Below are positions 1 through 5,898 of a stretch of DNA of 43,397 nt, piece by piece. Origin of the DNA: a virus; IMG/VR virus record IMGVR_UViG_3300028840_007688, positions 1 to 43,397 of that record. One strand, 5' to 3'. Below the pieces are notes generated by a model. The model ran no database searches. It was given only the letters and a program-made list of their open reading frames with translations, and was not told where the DNA came from. A program made the translations under genes and the position numbers. Each line of letters starts with the position of its first letter. The stretch's first letter is position 1.

Positions 1-824
1 TCGCCACTGGATTCATCGTCCAGGTTCACCTCGTAGGTATCTCCGAGAAGGTAGTCCACCCGCTCCTGGTGGGTGTACTTGCTGAGGGGCCTCAGGTCCA
101 GCGCGGCGACCTTGTGACGGCGAACCAGGAGATTCGGGTTGTGCCGCGCCTCGTGCTGCGGGGGCAGATCAGCGAGCTCCTCTGCTGTGAACTTCCGGGT
201 CACGCTGATCTTTCGCAGGATGGCGCCGCGTTTGTGCATAACAGGCACGTCGTTCCAGTTGAGACCCTTCTGCCAGCACATCTCCTGAAGATCGTCGTTG
301 CTCTTGCCTTGTAGGTCAGCGTGCTTGTAGCAGGACTGCGCCAGCATCTGGATCGAGTTACGCTCTGCATCTCGTTCTCTCCAGAGGATGTAGTTTGCGG
401 CTTCGTCGAGATCAGGGACCGACCAGACGCGGCAATCGAACGCGGGGATCTTCACCACTGTTTTCCCATCCATGATCGCTGGGATCCACTGCATGAAGTG
501 GCCCGTGACCATAGAGGCCAGGACGGAGCACAGCTTCTGGTGGCGCCCGTCGAAGAAGATCTGGCTCTTCCAGGATTCCTGCACGAAGACGAGATTGATC
601 TCGTCGCTGAAGGTGTGAGCCACACGAGCTCCGGTCTCTTCGATCATGCGCCCGGCTACGTCCATGAAGGCGTTGCGAAGATCGTCGTCGTAGGGCTCGG
701 TCAAGCCCTTGGTCCAGGTGTGGAACGCGCGTCCGTCAATGCGGGCGCAGACAGGGGCGAGCGGGAGGAGTCTGTTGTCCCACAGCTCCTCGTAGGTTTT
801 CATCCGGTCTCCGAGACTCGGCAT
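1..824 (-). CDS. Thg1-like protein (3'-5' tRNA polymerase / tRNA-His guanylyltransferase family), C-terminus cut by window edge
   Basis: Reading leftward from an ATG at 824 gives about 274 codons that run off the left edge. Residues 28-34 read RIDGRAF and residues 72-76 FSDEI; these are the two metal-binding carboxylate motifs of the Thg1 family (D30 and D74 here). Further on come CRVW, the WRERDAERNS stretch and GKSNDDLQ, which match the pattern I know from bacterial and phage Thg1-like proteins; the eukaryotic HINNLYN motif is absent. Family members add nucleotides in the 3'-5' direction, repairing 5'-truncated tRNAs or adding G-1 to tRNA-His. The start is chosen because AAGGAGG lies just upstream and the ATG overlaps the previous stop (TAATG). 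It is the distal gene of a tight leftward group. The substrate in this phage is unknown. Family assignment is strong. Confidence 0.92.
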   Translation of the reverse strand, partial: MPSLGDRMKTYEELWDNRLLPLAPVCARIDGRAFHTWTKGLTEPYDDDLRNAFMDVAGRMIEETGARVAHTFSDEINLVFVQESWKSQIFFDGRHQKLCSVLASMVTGHFMQWIPAIMDGKTVVKIPAFDCRVWSVPDLDEAANYILWRERDAERNSIQMLAQSCYKHADLQGKSNDDLQEMCWQKGLNWNDVPVMHKRGAILRKISVTRKFTAEELADLPPQHEARHNPNLLVRRHKVAALDLRPLSKYTHQERVDYLLGDTYEVNLDDESSG

Positions 825-1462
825 TATTCCTCCTTGGGCGGCAAATAGGGGAGGGCGACTTTCGCTTTCTCCCGAGCTTCCTCCAGGCTGTCGGCTACGA
901 CGGTCGTGCCGGTGGACCCGGTCTTGGTGGGCTGCTCCGCGTAGAACCGCCGCGGATTGTTTTCATCCTGCTTGACAGTTCTCCGAGGGTCGTCGGGGGC
1001 CAGGGCCCTGAGCAGCCTGATCTCTTCTCTGGTCTCGAGGTCCTCCTTGTGCGGGTAGTACCGCTTTCCCACCCACGAAGCCTGTTCACGGATGGACTCC
1101 ACGGCCCACCTCGGGATGTCGATCGTGCCGCCTGCTCCGCAGTTCATGCAGTAGCTGGGGCCGACAGCCGCACCCCACGAGCTGTTGTCGCTGCTTCCGA
1201 GGCAGCGCACGCAGAAATGGACGACGGCCTTCTTCTCTTCGGGGGTCAGTTTCGATTCGGGTTCCGGGAAAATCTTCTGCACCCAGGGGACCGTTTCGAA
1301 GTCGCACCAGATGCGCTGCTCGGTCTTGTACCAGGAACCGAAGTTGTTGTCGATCGTGATGTACCAGCCGAGCTCGTAGTGCTTCTGCTCGACGATGGCG
1401 ATCGAGTCGTCCCGGTCGCGAAGGTGTGGCCTCGGCTTCAGTTTCATGCCGACGGCGATCAT
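824..1462 (-). CDS. hypothetical protein, 212 aa, two CxxC pairs
   Basis: No family recognised. The middle holds CVRC and CMNC about 20 residues apart, a likely four-cysteine zinc site. The N-terminal third is rich in aromatic and charged residues; the C-terminus ends in a short helix-like, Lys/Glu-rich stretch. The ATG at 1462 follows AAGGAGG and overlaps the stop of the upstream gene by 4 nt (ATGA); its own stop overlaps the Thg1-like gene by one base, so the three genes 2229-1 are translationally coupled. It may be a small nucleic-acid or protein-binding accessory factor, but that is only inference from the cysteines. Confidence 0.82.
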   Translation of the reverse strand: MIAVGMKLKPRPHLRDRDDSIAIVEQKHYELGWYITIDNNFGSWYKTEQRIWCDFETVPWVQKIFPEPESKLTPEEKKAVVHFCVRCLGSSDNSSWGAAVGPSYCMNCGAGGTIDIPRWAVESIREQASWVGKRYYPHKEDLETREEIRLLRALAPDDPRRTVKQDENNPRRFYAEQPTKTGSTGTTVVADSLEEAREKAKVALPYLPPKEE

Positions 1463-2229
1463 GAGTCCTCCTTCCTTGGGTAGAGACGTTGCAGCCTCTT
1501 CTCGATGAGGGCGCTCCGGAACATGGCCAGGTACTGCGCCATCTTCGTGTAGCCCCAGCAGTGGATCACCTGGCCGAACTTCGTCGTGCTCTCCTTGGGA
1601 AACAGCTCCTCCGTGTCGTAGCCCTCAGTCGGGTCCACGACCTCGAGATGGATGACCCGCTTCCGCCACCCAACCTTGAACCTGGCCAGGGACGTGTACA
1701 CGTCGAACCAGTAGGTGTAGAAGATGGCGTTGGGATCCGGATAGTATTCGTTAGGAACGGGGATGAAGAAGGCAGGGCCGAGACCGGCTACGTCGAAGGC
1801 CGCTTCCAGGTCGCCTTGGGTCTCCTTGGCGAGCTTGATCCGGTAGCACCGGGCGTGATAGGTGAACCAGGCCTGCCCGATGTGGGTCTGGTAGCAGTCG
1901 TGGACGTTGTGGATGCTCCACCCGCGGTTGCAGAACGGGCAGATGTCCTTGTGGCCCGGAATGCTGGTCGGCATCCCGAAGCCCACCATGTTGTCCCTGC
2001 CGATCTCCTCGAAGAACTCCTGTTTGGTGAGTACTGGGGACACGTTGAACGGCGTCGGGGCGCCCATGCAGTTCCCGCAGGAGTCGAGCAGCCATCGGCC
2101 GAGAACGACGAACTCGTTCAACCGATGCTCGTCGACGTAGGCCGCGTGATGCCGCGTTCTGCGCAGTTCGCCGAATCCTTCGAGCGTCTGGACCGCCTCA
2201 GCGATCCCCTCCTTGGTGTCGAAATCCAT
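1459..2229 (-). CDS. hypothetical protein, 256 aa, with CxxC pairs
   Basis: No family recognised. It carries CGNC near residue 52 and CPFC near residue 97, followed by a His/Cys-containing segment (HNVHDC, HARC) that could complete a metal site. The C-terminal half is rich in Trp/Tyr/Phe and looks globular. The ATG at 2229 is preceded by AAAGGAG, and just 6 nt before that lies the T-run of an intrinsic terminator (2246-2272), so only transcripts that read through the hairpin carry this ribosome binding site. It is the first gene of the coupled trio ending in the Thg1-like gene. Confidence 0.82.
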   Translation of the reverse strand: MDFDTKEGIAEAVQTLEGFGELRRTRHHAAYVDEHRLNEFVVLGRWLLDSCGNCMGAPTPFNVSPVLTKQEFFEEIGRDNMVGFGMPTSIPGHKDICPFCNRGWSIHNVHDCYQTHIGQAWFTYHARCYRIKLAKETQGDLEAAFDVAGLGPAFFIPVPNEYYPDPNAIFYTYWFDVYTSLARFKVGWRKRVIHLEVVDPTEGYDTEELFPKESTTKFGQVIHCWGYTKMAQYLAMFRSALIEKRLQRLYPRKEDS

Positions 2230-2245
2230 GACGTCTCCTTTCCGG

Positions 2246-2272
2246 ATAAAAGAGACCGCCGGTCAAGCGGTC
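2246..2272 (-). terminator. intrinsic terminator (leftward)
   Basis: On the minus strand a 6-bp GC stem (2272-2267 with 2259-2254) with a 7-nt loop is followed by a TCTTTT run. It lies 10 nt after the stop of the 2282-2608 gene and 6 nt before the Shine-Dalgarno of the next gene. The T-run is short, so strength is uncertain. Confidence 0.6.
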
Positions 2273-2281
2273 CCCTGATGC

Positions 2282-2608
2282 CTACCCGATGCCCGGGGCG
2301 TCCTCGTCGTCGATCATGAGGTCGAATACGCTGCCCATCTGCTCCATCGTCAAGTCGAGCTGCGTCAGGGTCATCCCCATTCCGATGGCTTGAGCCCGGG
2401 CAAGGCCGGCGTTGATGTCGAGAAGGGCGTTGACCTTCTCCTCGAGATCGCCCGGCTGGTCCACCTTCAGGAGCGTGTCCCTGTGTCGGTCGAGAGATGC
2501 CTCCAGGGCGCCCTGGACCTCTCTCATCTTCTTCCCGAGGTCCTTCATGCCCTCCAGCATTTCCTTGGTCTTTTTGATCGCGTTCTTCTCCTTGTCTTCC
2601 TCGGTCAT
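2282..2608 (-). CDS. small coiled-coil-like hypothetical protein, 108 aa
   Basis: The N-terminal 50 residues are Lys/Glu-rich with heptad-like spacing (KKTKEMLEGMKDLGKKM), suggesting an amphipathic helix or coiled coil. The C-terminus is acidic (MIDDEDAPG). No family recognised. The ATG at 2608 follows a GGAGATGAGG stretch. It is the first leftward gene after a divergent promoter region that holds the GTCATAAGA box at 2649-2657, so it is likely expressed from that site, and it ends at the terminator at 2246-2272. Confidence 0.75.
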   Translation of the reverse strand: MTEEDKEKNAIKKTKEMLEGMKDLGKKMREVQGALEASLDRHRDTLLKVDQPGDLEEKVNALLDINAGLARAQAIGMGMTLTQLDLTMEQMGSVFDLMIDDEDAPGIG

Positions 2609-2648
2609 GCCTCATCTCCAAAAAACGAACCTTATTTCCATCTACAGG

Positions 2649-2675
2649 TCTTATGACACAGGTGTGGTTATTTTC
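2649..2675 (-). promoter_or_regulatory. putative leftward phage promoter (GTCATAAGA box with upstream GAAAAT)
   Basis: The minus strand reads GTCATAAGA at 2657-2649, with GAAAAT at 2675-2670, 12 nt upstream. The same arrangement with an 11-nt gap occurs at 5873-5898, and the box alone recurs at 4593-4601 and 41906-41914. Two copies sit about 15-45 nt upstream of leftward genes in noncoding DNA. Promoter function is inferred from position and recurrence; the box has only loose likeness to a host -10. Confidence 0.5.
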
Positions 2676-2705
2676 CGTATAGCCACGAATTTGGTTTGCG
2701 TGGCT

Positions 2706-2740
2706 TGCTTTCTATGTTACTTTAATAGTGAGAACAGCAA
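2706..2740 (+). promoter_or_regulatory. putative rightward promoter (ATAGTGAGAAC box)
   Basis: ATAGTGAGAAC at 2725-2735 matches ATAGTTAGAAC at 5913-5923 upstream of the polymerase gene, with one mismatch. Both lie about 31-34 nt before the start codon of the first rightward gene, and both have TTTCT and an AC pair just upstream. No convincing host -35 is visible. Called on recurrence and position only. Confidence 0.42.
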
Positions 2741-2758
2741 ATCAATCGGAGGTTCTTG

Positions 2759-3052
2759 GTGAGCCCCGTTTTAGCACTCATGAGGTGTAGCATGGAACCC
2801 GGAATCAGGGGAGAGGCTCCGTTCAACGGAAAGCCGACACCCAATCTCTGTCCGGGTTGCGGGGACAGGCTGTTCTCCGTGAAACCCGGACATCTCAAGT
2901 GCGAGCTCTGCGGCGCCGAAGTCATGATCGCCACACCTCCGGAAACGGAAGAGGGTTGGGGTGGAGACGACGTCGCCGTACGGGCCAGACCGGCCATTCC
3001 AGCGGCGATCTTCCGGCGACAGCGCAGGCAGACCGGGGCGGTGATGGTCTGA
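2759..3052 (+). CDS. small zinc-ribbon protein, 97 aa
   Basis: Contains CPGCG and, 15 residues later, CELCG, a classical four-cysteine zinc ribbon (residues about 31-52), followed by an acidic linker and a basic Arg-rich C-terminus (RRQRRQ). A GTG at 2759 lies 6 nt after GGAGG and is preferred over the TTG at 2756, which is too close to that site. It stands alone as a rightward gene among leftward ones, with its own candidate promoter upstream and a strong terminator 20 nt after its stop. Function unknown; zinc-ribbon proteins of this size in phages are often transcription or host-takeover factors, which is inference here. Confidence 0.72.
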   Translation: MSPVLALMRCSMEPGIRGEAPFNGKPTPNLCPGCGDRLFSVKPGHLKCELCGAEVMIATPPETEEGWGGDDVAVRARPAIPAAIFRRQRRQTGAVMV

Positions 3053-3227
3053 CGAGGGACATATCGAGATAAAAAAGGACCTCATCCGGAGAGGATGGGG
3101 TCCTTTTTGCTTTCCTACCAGTCCATCCTCTTGGACGCCATGGATCCGACTTGCTCCCGATCTCACTGAGGGCGGTCTTGATCTCCGCATCGGTGATCTG
3201 GGGCCGGTCGAACGTCCGCTCCTTCAT
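2922..3227 (-). CDS. small leftward ORF; only its first ~37 codons are plausible
   Basis: The ATG at 3227 overlaps the stop of the DUF4262 gene (ATGA). The first 37 or so residues (MKERTFDRPQITDAEIKTAL at the start) look like a real small protein. The frame then runs straight through the terminator hairpin at 3072-3108 and antisense to the zinc-ribbon gene, where it looks like shadow sequence. A TAG in another frame at 3117-3115 lies just before the hairpin, where a normal stop would be expected, so a frameshift or sequence error is possible. Extent doubtful; no family recognised. Confidence 0.33.
   Translation of the reverse strand: MKERTFDRPQITDAEIKTALSEIGSKSDPWRPRGWTGRKAKRTPSSPDEVLFYLDMSLVRPSPPRSACAVAGRSPLEWPVWPVRRRRLHPNPLPFPEVWRS
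3072..3108. terminator. strong bidirectional intrinsic terminator
   Basis: A 16-bp stem (3072-3087 with 3093-3108, one wobble pair) and a 5-nt loop, with A-run and T-run flanks built into the stem, so it can act on both strands. It ends the rightward zinc-ribbon gene (stop at 3052) and faces leftward transcription arriving from 3751. Confidence 0.88.
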
Positions 3228-3751
3228 ACTTTCGCTCCTTTCTCAGGCCATTGGGCCACCTCGAGCTGAGCCGGCCGGAAATGATCGTTGAACCCGTCCT
3301 CCCAGGGGAAGACGTTGAACTCGTCGGGCCAGACGAGCTGCATCCGAGGGAACTTGCGGTCGGCCGGCGAGCCGTACTTCGCGTAGAAGAGCCTGGTGAA
3401 CACGAAGATCTGGTCAGGTTTCTGGATCTCCGCGAACACTGTATCGAGGCCTTTGGCAAGCCCGGAGTACCTCTTGTGCGGGTGGATGACCATGCCTTCC
3501 CTGACCTTGTCCCTGACGGTGTTGAGCATGGCTGGGTTCGCCGCAAACATCACGAGTTCAGGCGCGCCGAAGTTGTGCCACATGCCAATCGTGTAGGTGA
3601 AGTCAGGAGTGTACCCGGGTGCGCCCAGCTTAGGGCCTCCGGTTTGGATCATCATGAGGTGGGTGTTCCCCTCGTCCACTACGATCCTCCGGATGCTCTT
3701 GAGGATTTCGTCTCTGGAATGCCCCCGGCACATAAGGCAATCATCGCTCAC
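3224..3751 (-). CDS. DUF4262 domain protein, 175 aa
   Basis: The protein has the DUF4262 pattern: YTIGMWHNFGAPELVMFA near residue 53, a central variable part, and LVWPDEFNVFPWEDGF near residue 140. A CLMC pair near the N-terminus may bind metal. The domain occurs in bacteria and phages; its biochemical role is not established. The ATG at 3751 is preceded by a GAAAGGAGAGTGACGTGAG-like leader. It follows the 56-aa gene at 3923-3753 with a 1-nt gap and overlaps the next ORF by 4 nt, so it is part of one transcript. Confidence 0.82.
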   Translation of the reverse strand: MSDDCLMCRGHSRDEILKSIRRIVVDEGNTHLMMIQTGGPKLGAPGYTPDFTYTIGMWHNFGAPELVMFAANPAMLNTVRDKVREGMVIHPHKRYSGLAKGLDTVFAEIQKPDQIFVFTRLFYAKYGSPADRKFPRMQLVWPDEFNVFPWEDGFNDHFRPAQLEVAQWPEKGAKV

Positions 3752-3752
3752 G

Positions 3753-3923
3753 TCACTCTCCTTTCTCTATTCTCTCTGCGATCAGGTTTTGGGTCCATAC
3801 GAGGACTGCCTTGAGTTTCTGACGCGTCTTCCAGTATGGCGGTAACGCCATCTTGGGCCCATCCTTGATCAGATCCCGGGCTTCCTGGAGCCTGGCGTAC
3901 TGGATAGATCCCATCGCTGCCAT
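3753..3923 (-). CDS. small hypothetical protein, 56 aa
   Basis: The ATG at 3923 follows GGAGG, which directly abuts the T-run of the terminator at 3935-3963. The product is basic and probably helical (YARLQEARDLIKDGPKM). No family recognised. An in-frame extension upstream to 3974 would have to translate through the hairpin and is rejected. It is coupled to the DUF4262 gene. Confidence 0.68.
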   Translation of the reverse strand: MAAMGSIQYARLQEARDLIKDGPKMALPPYWKTRQKLKAVLVWTQNLIAERIEKGE

Positions 3924-3934
3924 CGTCGGTCCTC

Positions 3935-3963
3935 CAAAAAAGAGAGCGGCAACTCGCCGCTCT
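3935..3963 (-). terminator. intrinsic terminator (leftward), fused to next RBS
   Basis: An 8-bp stem (3963-3956 with 3950-3943, AGAGCGGC type) with a 5-nt loop is followed on the minus strand by a run of T. The next gene's GGAGG (3934-3930) begins immediately after the T-run. It lies 3 nt past the stop of the gene at 3967-4197. Confidence 0.82.
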
Positions 3964-3966
3964 TTA

Positions 3967-4197
3967 TCAATCAATCACGCAAATCTTGCGGCCGATCTTC
4001 TCCAGGATCGTGAACTGTTTCGGTGAAACCTTGGTCTTGGCCCCGAACCGTTGGAAAGCGTGGGCCATGTCTCGCACGAAGTGGCGCTCGAAATCGTCGA
4101 GCAGGTCAGGGTAGTTGAGGCCGGCCATCAGAATCCTGACCAGCCTCTTCTGAACATCCCGCGCCATCGACGGGCTCTCCTTTTTCTCCTCCGTCAT
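3967..4197 (-). CDS. small hypothetical protein, 76 aa
   Basis: The ATG at 4197 follows AGGAGG by about 9 nt. The product is helical and mixed-charge (LMAGLNYPDLLDDFERHF, then KVSPKQFTILEKIG). No family recognised. It overlaps the 3' end of the upstream gene (4106-4513) by 92 nt in another frame, an unusually long overlap, so one of the two ends may be misjudged. It ends just before a strong terminator. Confidence 0.62.
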   Translation of the reverse strand: MTEEKKESPSMARDVQKRLVRILMAGLNYPDLLDDFERHFVRDMAHAFQRFGAKTKVSPKQFTILEKIGRKICVID

Positions 4198-4513
4198 GCT
4201 CTTCTTCCTCCTCTGCGTGTTCGTGCTCGAAGCACTCTGGGCATCCGATCGTGTAGTCCTCATCCATCCGACGCTTGCAGGTCTGGCAAACGATGGGGTT
4301 GATATGCGCATCCCACTCTTCCTGGGTGACACCGGACTTGATGAACTCCCGCTGCATGGTGTTGAGGGTGGGAAATGCGTTCTGGATGAGAGCGCCTTCC
4401 TGCCACTTCTTGAACGCGGCCAGGAACTCATCGCGGCTGAGCGGCAACGCCATCTCGTTGACTTTCCCGGTGAACTCAGAGCGGCGTGCGAGGATGAACG
4501 TCTTGAAACCCAT
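4106..4513 (-). CDS. hypothetical protein with zinc-ribbon-like pairs and acidic tail, 135 aa
   Basis: The N-terminal half (FLAAFKKWQEGALIQNAFPT, then MQREFIKSGVTQEEWD) has a pattern I have seen in small proteins of large phages. CQTC and CPEC pairs around residues 78-93 look like a zinc site; the C-terminus is a His/Glu-rich acidic tail. ATG at 4513 is preceded by GGAGG at 5 nt; the GGAGG itself sits 4 nt from the T-run of the terminator at 4528-4557. Function unknown. Confidence 0.75.
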   Translation of the reverse strand: MGFKTFILARRSEFTGKVNEMALPLSRDEFLAAFKKWQEGALIQNAFPTLNTMQREFIKSGVTQEEWDAHINPIVCQTCKRRMDEDYTIGCPECFEHEHAEEEEEHDGGEKGEPVDGAGCSEEAGQDSDGRPQLP

Positions 4514-4527
4514 GGACACCTCCAGAC

Positions 4528-4557
4528 AAAAAAGAAGCGACTCTTTCGAGCCGCTTC
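4528..4557 (-). terminator. intrinsic terminator (leftward), fused to next RBS
   Basis: A stem of about 10 bp with one mismatch (4557-4548 with 4543-4534), a four-base loop and six T on the minus strand. GGAGG of the gene at 4513 follows within 4 nt. It lies about 37 nt past the stop of the gene at 4595-5203. Confidence 0.85.
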
Positions 4558-4592
4558 CGGTGGTGGAGCATGAGGGCCGTTTCTTTCACTAC

Positions 4593-4601
4593 TCTTATGA
4601 C
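4593..4601 (-). promoter_or_regulatory. GTCATAAGA box (candidate leftward promoter element)
   Basis: Exact 9-base match to the boxes at 2649, 5873 and 41906. The TAA stop of the 4595-5203 gene lies within it, so the match could partly reflect coding. Unlike the others it lacks an upstream A-tract. Any transcript starting here would meet the terminator at 4557-4528 within about 40 nt, giving only a very short RNA. Weaker candidate than the other three. Confidence 0.3.
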
Positions 4602-5203
4602 GGAAGTGCCGCCTTGAGTTGCGTCAGAAAAGAGGTCAGGGCGCGGGGAGCGTCCTTCTTCCTCTGGTTCAGAACCACTGTTCGCCGGCTGCCGTCTTCT
4701 TGGAGAAGCAGCCTGTGCGAGATCCGCGTCTCCCCAGTGCCCCAGATGTGGTCCACTTCGCACCCCATGATCTTGGCGGCACGGAGGGCTCTCCGCAGAC
4801 CCATTCCTGACGAGATTCGGGGGCGCCGCACTCGTGGCAAGGAAGGTCTTGTCTCCGGAGGTGTCCGCAGACTTGACACCTTGTCATTGTGGTGCCTTCC
4901 ACGAAAGACACGTTCGATCTCTGCCGGCGCTGCTTCGATCTCTTCTTGGCTGACCTCTTGAGAGCGCGCTTTTTCAGTCTCCCCATCTTGTGGAGAGACC
5001 GGGATACTTCGGCTCGCGTCTTTGGTACTTCGTTCTCGCTCGACACGGTTCGGCCCTCCGTACTTCCAGACGGTTCTCTTGAAATGGCGGATTCTCATTC
5101 CCTTCGCCCAGGCGAGGTCGCCCTCCACCTTCACGATCTTGCCTAATTTGACCGTTACCCGGAACGGTCGGTGGGCGTAGTTTCCGATCCAGACTTCTTG
5201 CAT
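4595..5203 (-). CDS. two-part protein, 202 aa, with HicA-like C-terminal segment
   Basis: ATG at 5203 follows GGAGGAG by 6 nt, a strong start. The N-terminal ~60 residues (IGNYAHRPFRVTVKLGKIVK) look beta-rich. The C-terminal ~68 residues contain MGCEVDHIWGTGETRISHR and RRKKD-type patterns (NQRKKDAPRALTSFL), similar in layout to HicA-type small double-stranded-RNA-binding folds, where an SH pair in the beta-hairpin is conserved. The joining part (about residues 60-135) has poor codon quality compared with another frame (see 4669-5046), so the gene may really be two or three genes or contain a frameshift. No adjacent HicB-like antitoxin is recognised. The HicA link is tentative. Confidence 0.55.
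   Translation of the reverse strand: MQEVWIGNYAHRPFRVTVKLGKIVKVEGDLAWAKGMRIRHFKRTVWKYGGPNRVERERSTKDASRSIPVSPQDGETEKARSQEVSQEEIEAAPAEIERVFRGRHHNDKVSSLRTPPETRPSLPRVRRPRISSGMGLRRALRAAKIMGCEVDHIWGTGETRISHRLLLQEDGSRRTVVLNQRKKDAPRALTSFLTQLKAALPS
4669..5046 (-). CDS. overlapping ORF with zinc-ribbon segment (alternative reading)
   Basis: In a different frame from 4595-5203, this ORF encodes a very basic stretch (KKRALKRSAKKRSKQRR) and CQVC plus CHEC eleven residues on, with better third-position GC than the competing frame over about 5000-4810. It has no good ribosome binding site at its GTG (5046); an internal ATG at the MTRC position has a GGAAGG-like site. Both frames are unlikely to be fully coding. 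It may be a separate small zinc-ribbon gene or reached by frameshift. Confidence 0.32.
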   Translation of the reverse strand: MSSENEVPKTRAEVSRSLHKMGRLKKRALKRSAKKRSKQRRQRSNVSFVEGTTMTRCQVCGHLRRQDLPCHECGAPESRQEWVCGEPSVPPRSWGAKWTTSGALGRRGSRTGCFSKKTAAGEQWF

Positions 5204-5367
5204 GATTTCTCCTCCTCCACTCGTATCCGGTTGCATGCCGGCTGATCGGGCCGGCGTTTGGTCTTGAGCAGGAAGCAATACTTCTTCGTCTTTCGATCGA
5301 AGGAAATGCAGTCGCAACACCTGAGCTTCCGTAGTTTCATCTTGGATATGGTCTCCGGAATCCTCAT
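5155..5367 (-). CDS. small cysteine-rich protein, 70 aa
   Basis: Residues 17-45 contain CCDC, YC and a further C spaced as in small metal-binding proteins; the rest is basic and hydrophilic. ATG at 5367 follows GGGGAGGAG, which starts right after the terminator T-run at 5384-5381. Its 3' end overlaps the next gene by 49 nt. No family recognised. Confidence 0.66.
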   Translation of the reverse strand: MRIPETISKMKLRKLRCCDCISFDRKTKKYCFLLKTKRRPDQPACNRIRVEEEKSCKKSGSETTPTDRSG

Positions 5368-5380
5368 TTGCTCCTCCCCT

Positions 5381-5405
5381 AAAAGAAGCGGCGACGAGCC
5401 GCTTC
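5381..5405 (-). terminator. intrinsic terminator (leftward), fused to next RBS
   Basis: Perfect 8-bp stem (5405-5398 with 5392-5385) with a 5-nt loop and TTTT on the minus strand. The stem overlaps the stop codon of the DUF1232 gene, and the next gene's GGAGGAG follows immediately. Confidence 0.8.
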
Positions 5406-5853
5406 ACCATCGTTTTCTGAGTTTCATCTTGTCCGTGTCTGTGAACCAGTGGGTGATCCTTTCCCACGCGGCCGCCAGAAGAAATGCGTCGTCCATCAGT
5501 CCGACTCCGGGTATGAAGTCGGGGATGCTATCGATGGGGGAGATGAGGTAGGTCAGCGCGGCGACACCGACGACGAGGATGCACGTGTTCGCTTTGGCAT
5601 GCATCTTCACGGCCTTGAGGATCTTCTTGGCCGTTTGAAGCAGACCTTCGGGTGCGTCGTCTCGGCTGGCGACCTCCCTGATCTTCTGTGGCGCATCTCT
5701 GAGTGCTCGGTCCAGGTTTGTCGATGCCCTTGCCTCGTGAATCTCGAAGGCTTTCTTCCAGTTCTCTTGCTGTTCTCTTTCCTTTTCCCTGGCCATTTCA
5801 TCTTTGAACCACTTGGGTAGCGGCAAGATGCTCGAGTCCTTCTTCGTGGCCAT
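5404..5853 (-). CDS. DUF1232 (YkvA-like) membrane protein, 149 aa
   Basis: The C-terminal half has the DUF1232 signature SPIDSIPDFIPGVGLMDDA, preceded by a hydrophobic segment (TCILVVGVAALTYLI) that is probably membrane-embedded. The N-terminal half is charged and helical. ATG at 5853 follows AAAGGAGG by 5 nt; the GTG at 5859 is inside the spacer and rejected. Family members are small membrane proteins of unknown role. It is the first leftward gene below the divergent promoter region at 5873-5923 and ends in its own terminator. Confidence 0.85.
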   Translation of the reverse strand: MATKKDSSILPLPKWFKDEMAREKEREQQENWKKAFEIHEARASTNLDRALRDAPQKIREVASRDDAPEGLLQTAKKILKAVKMHAKANTCILVVGVAALTYLISPIDSIPDFIPGVGLMDDAFLLAAAWERITHWFTDTDKMKLRKRW

Positions 5854-5872
5854 GAACACCTCCTTTCACCAT

Positions 5873-5898
5873 TCTTATGACGGATTGGGTCGATTTTC
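5873..5898 (-). promoter_or_regulatory. putative leftward phage promoter (GTCATAAGA box with upstream GAAAAT)
   Basis: GTCATAAGA on the minus strand at 5881-5873 with GAAAAT at 5898-5893, an 11-nt gap, nearly the same as at 2649-2675. It lies about 20 nt upstream of the DUF1232 start codon in an 84-nt divergent intergenic region. Confidence 0.55.

Noticed and set aside
69-848. Two rightward ORFs (81 and 175 aa) near the left edge
   Set aside because: They are antisense to the Thg1-like gene, whose catalytic motifs are clear in the leftward frame.
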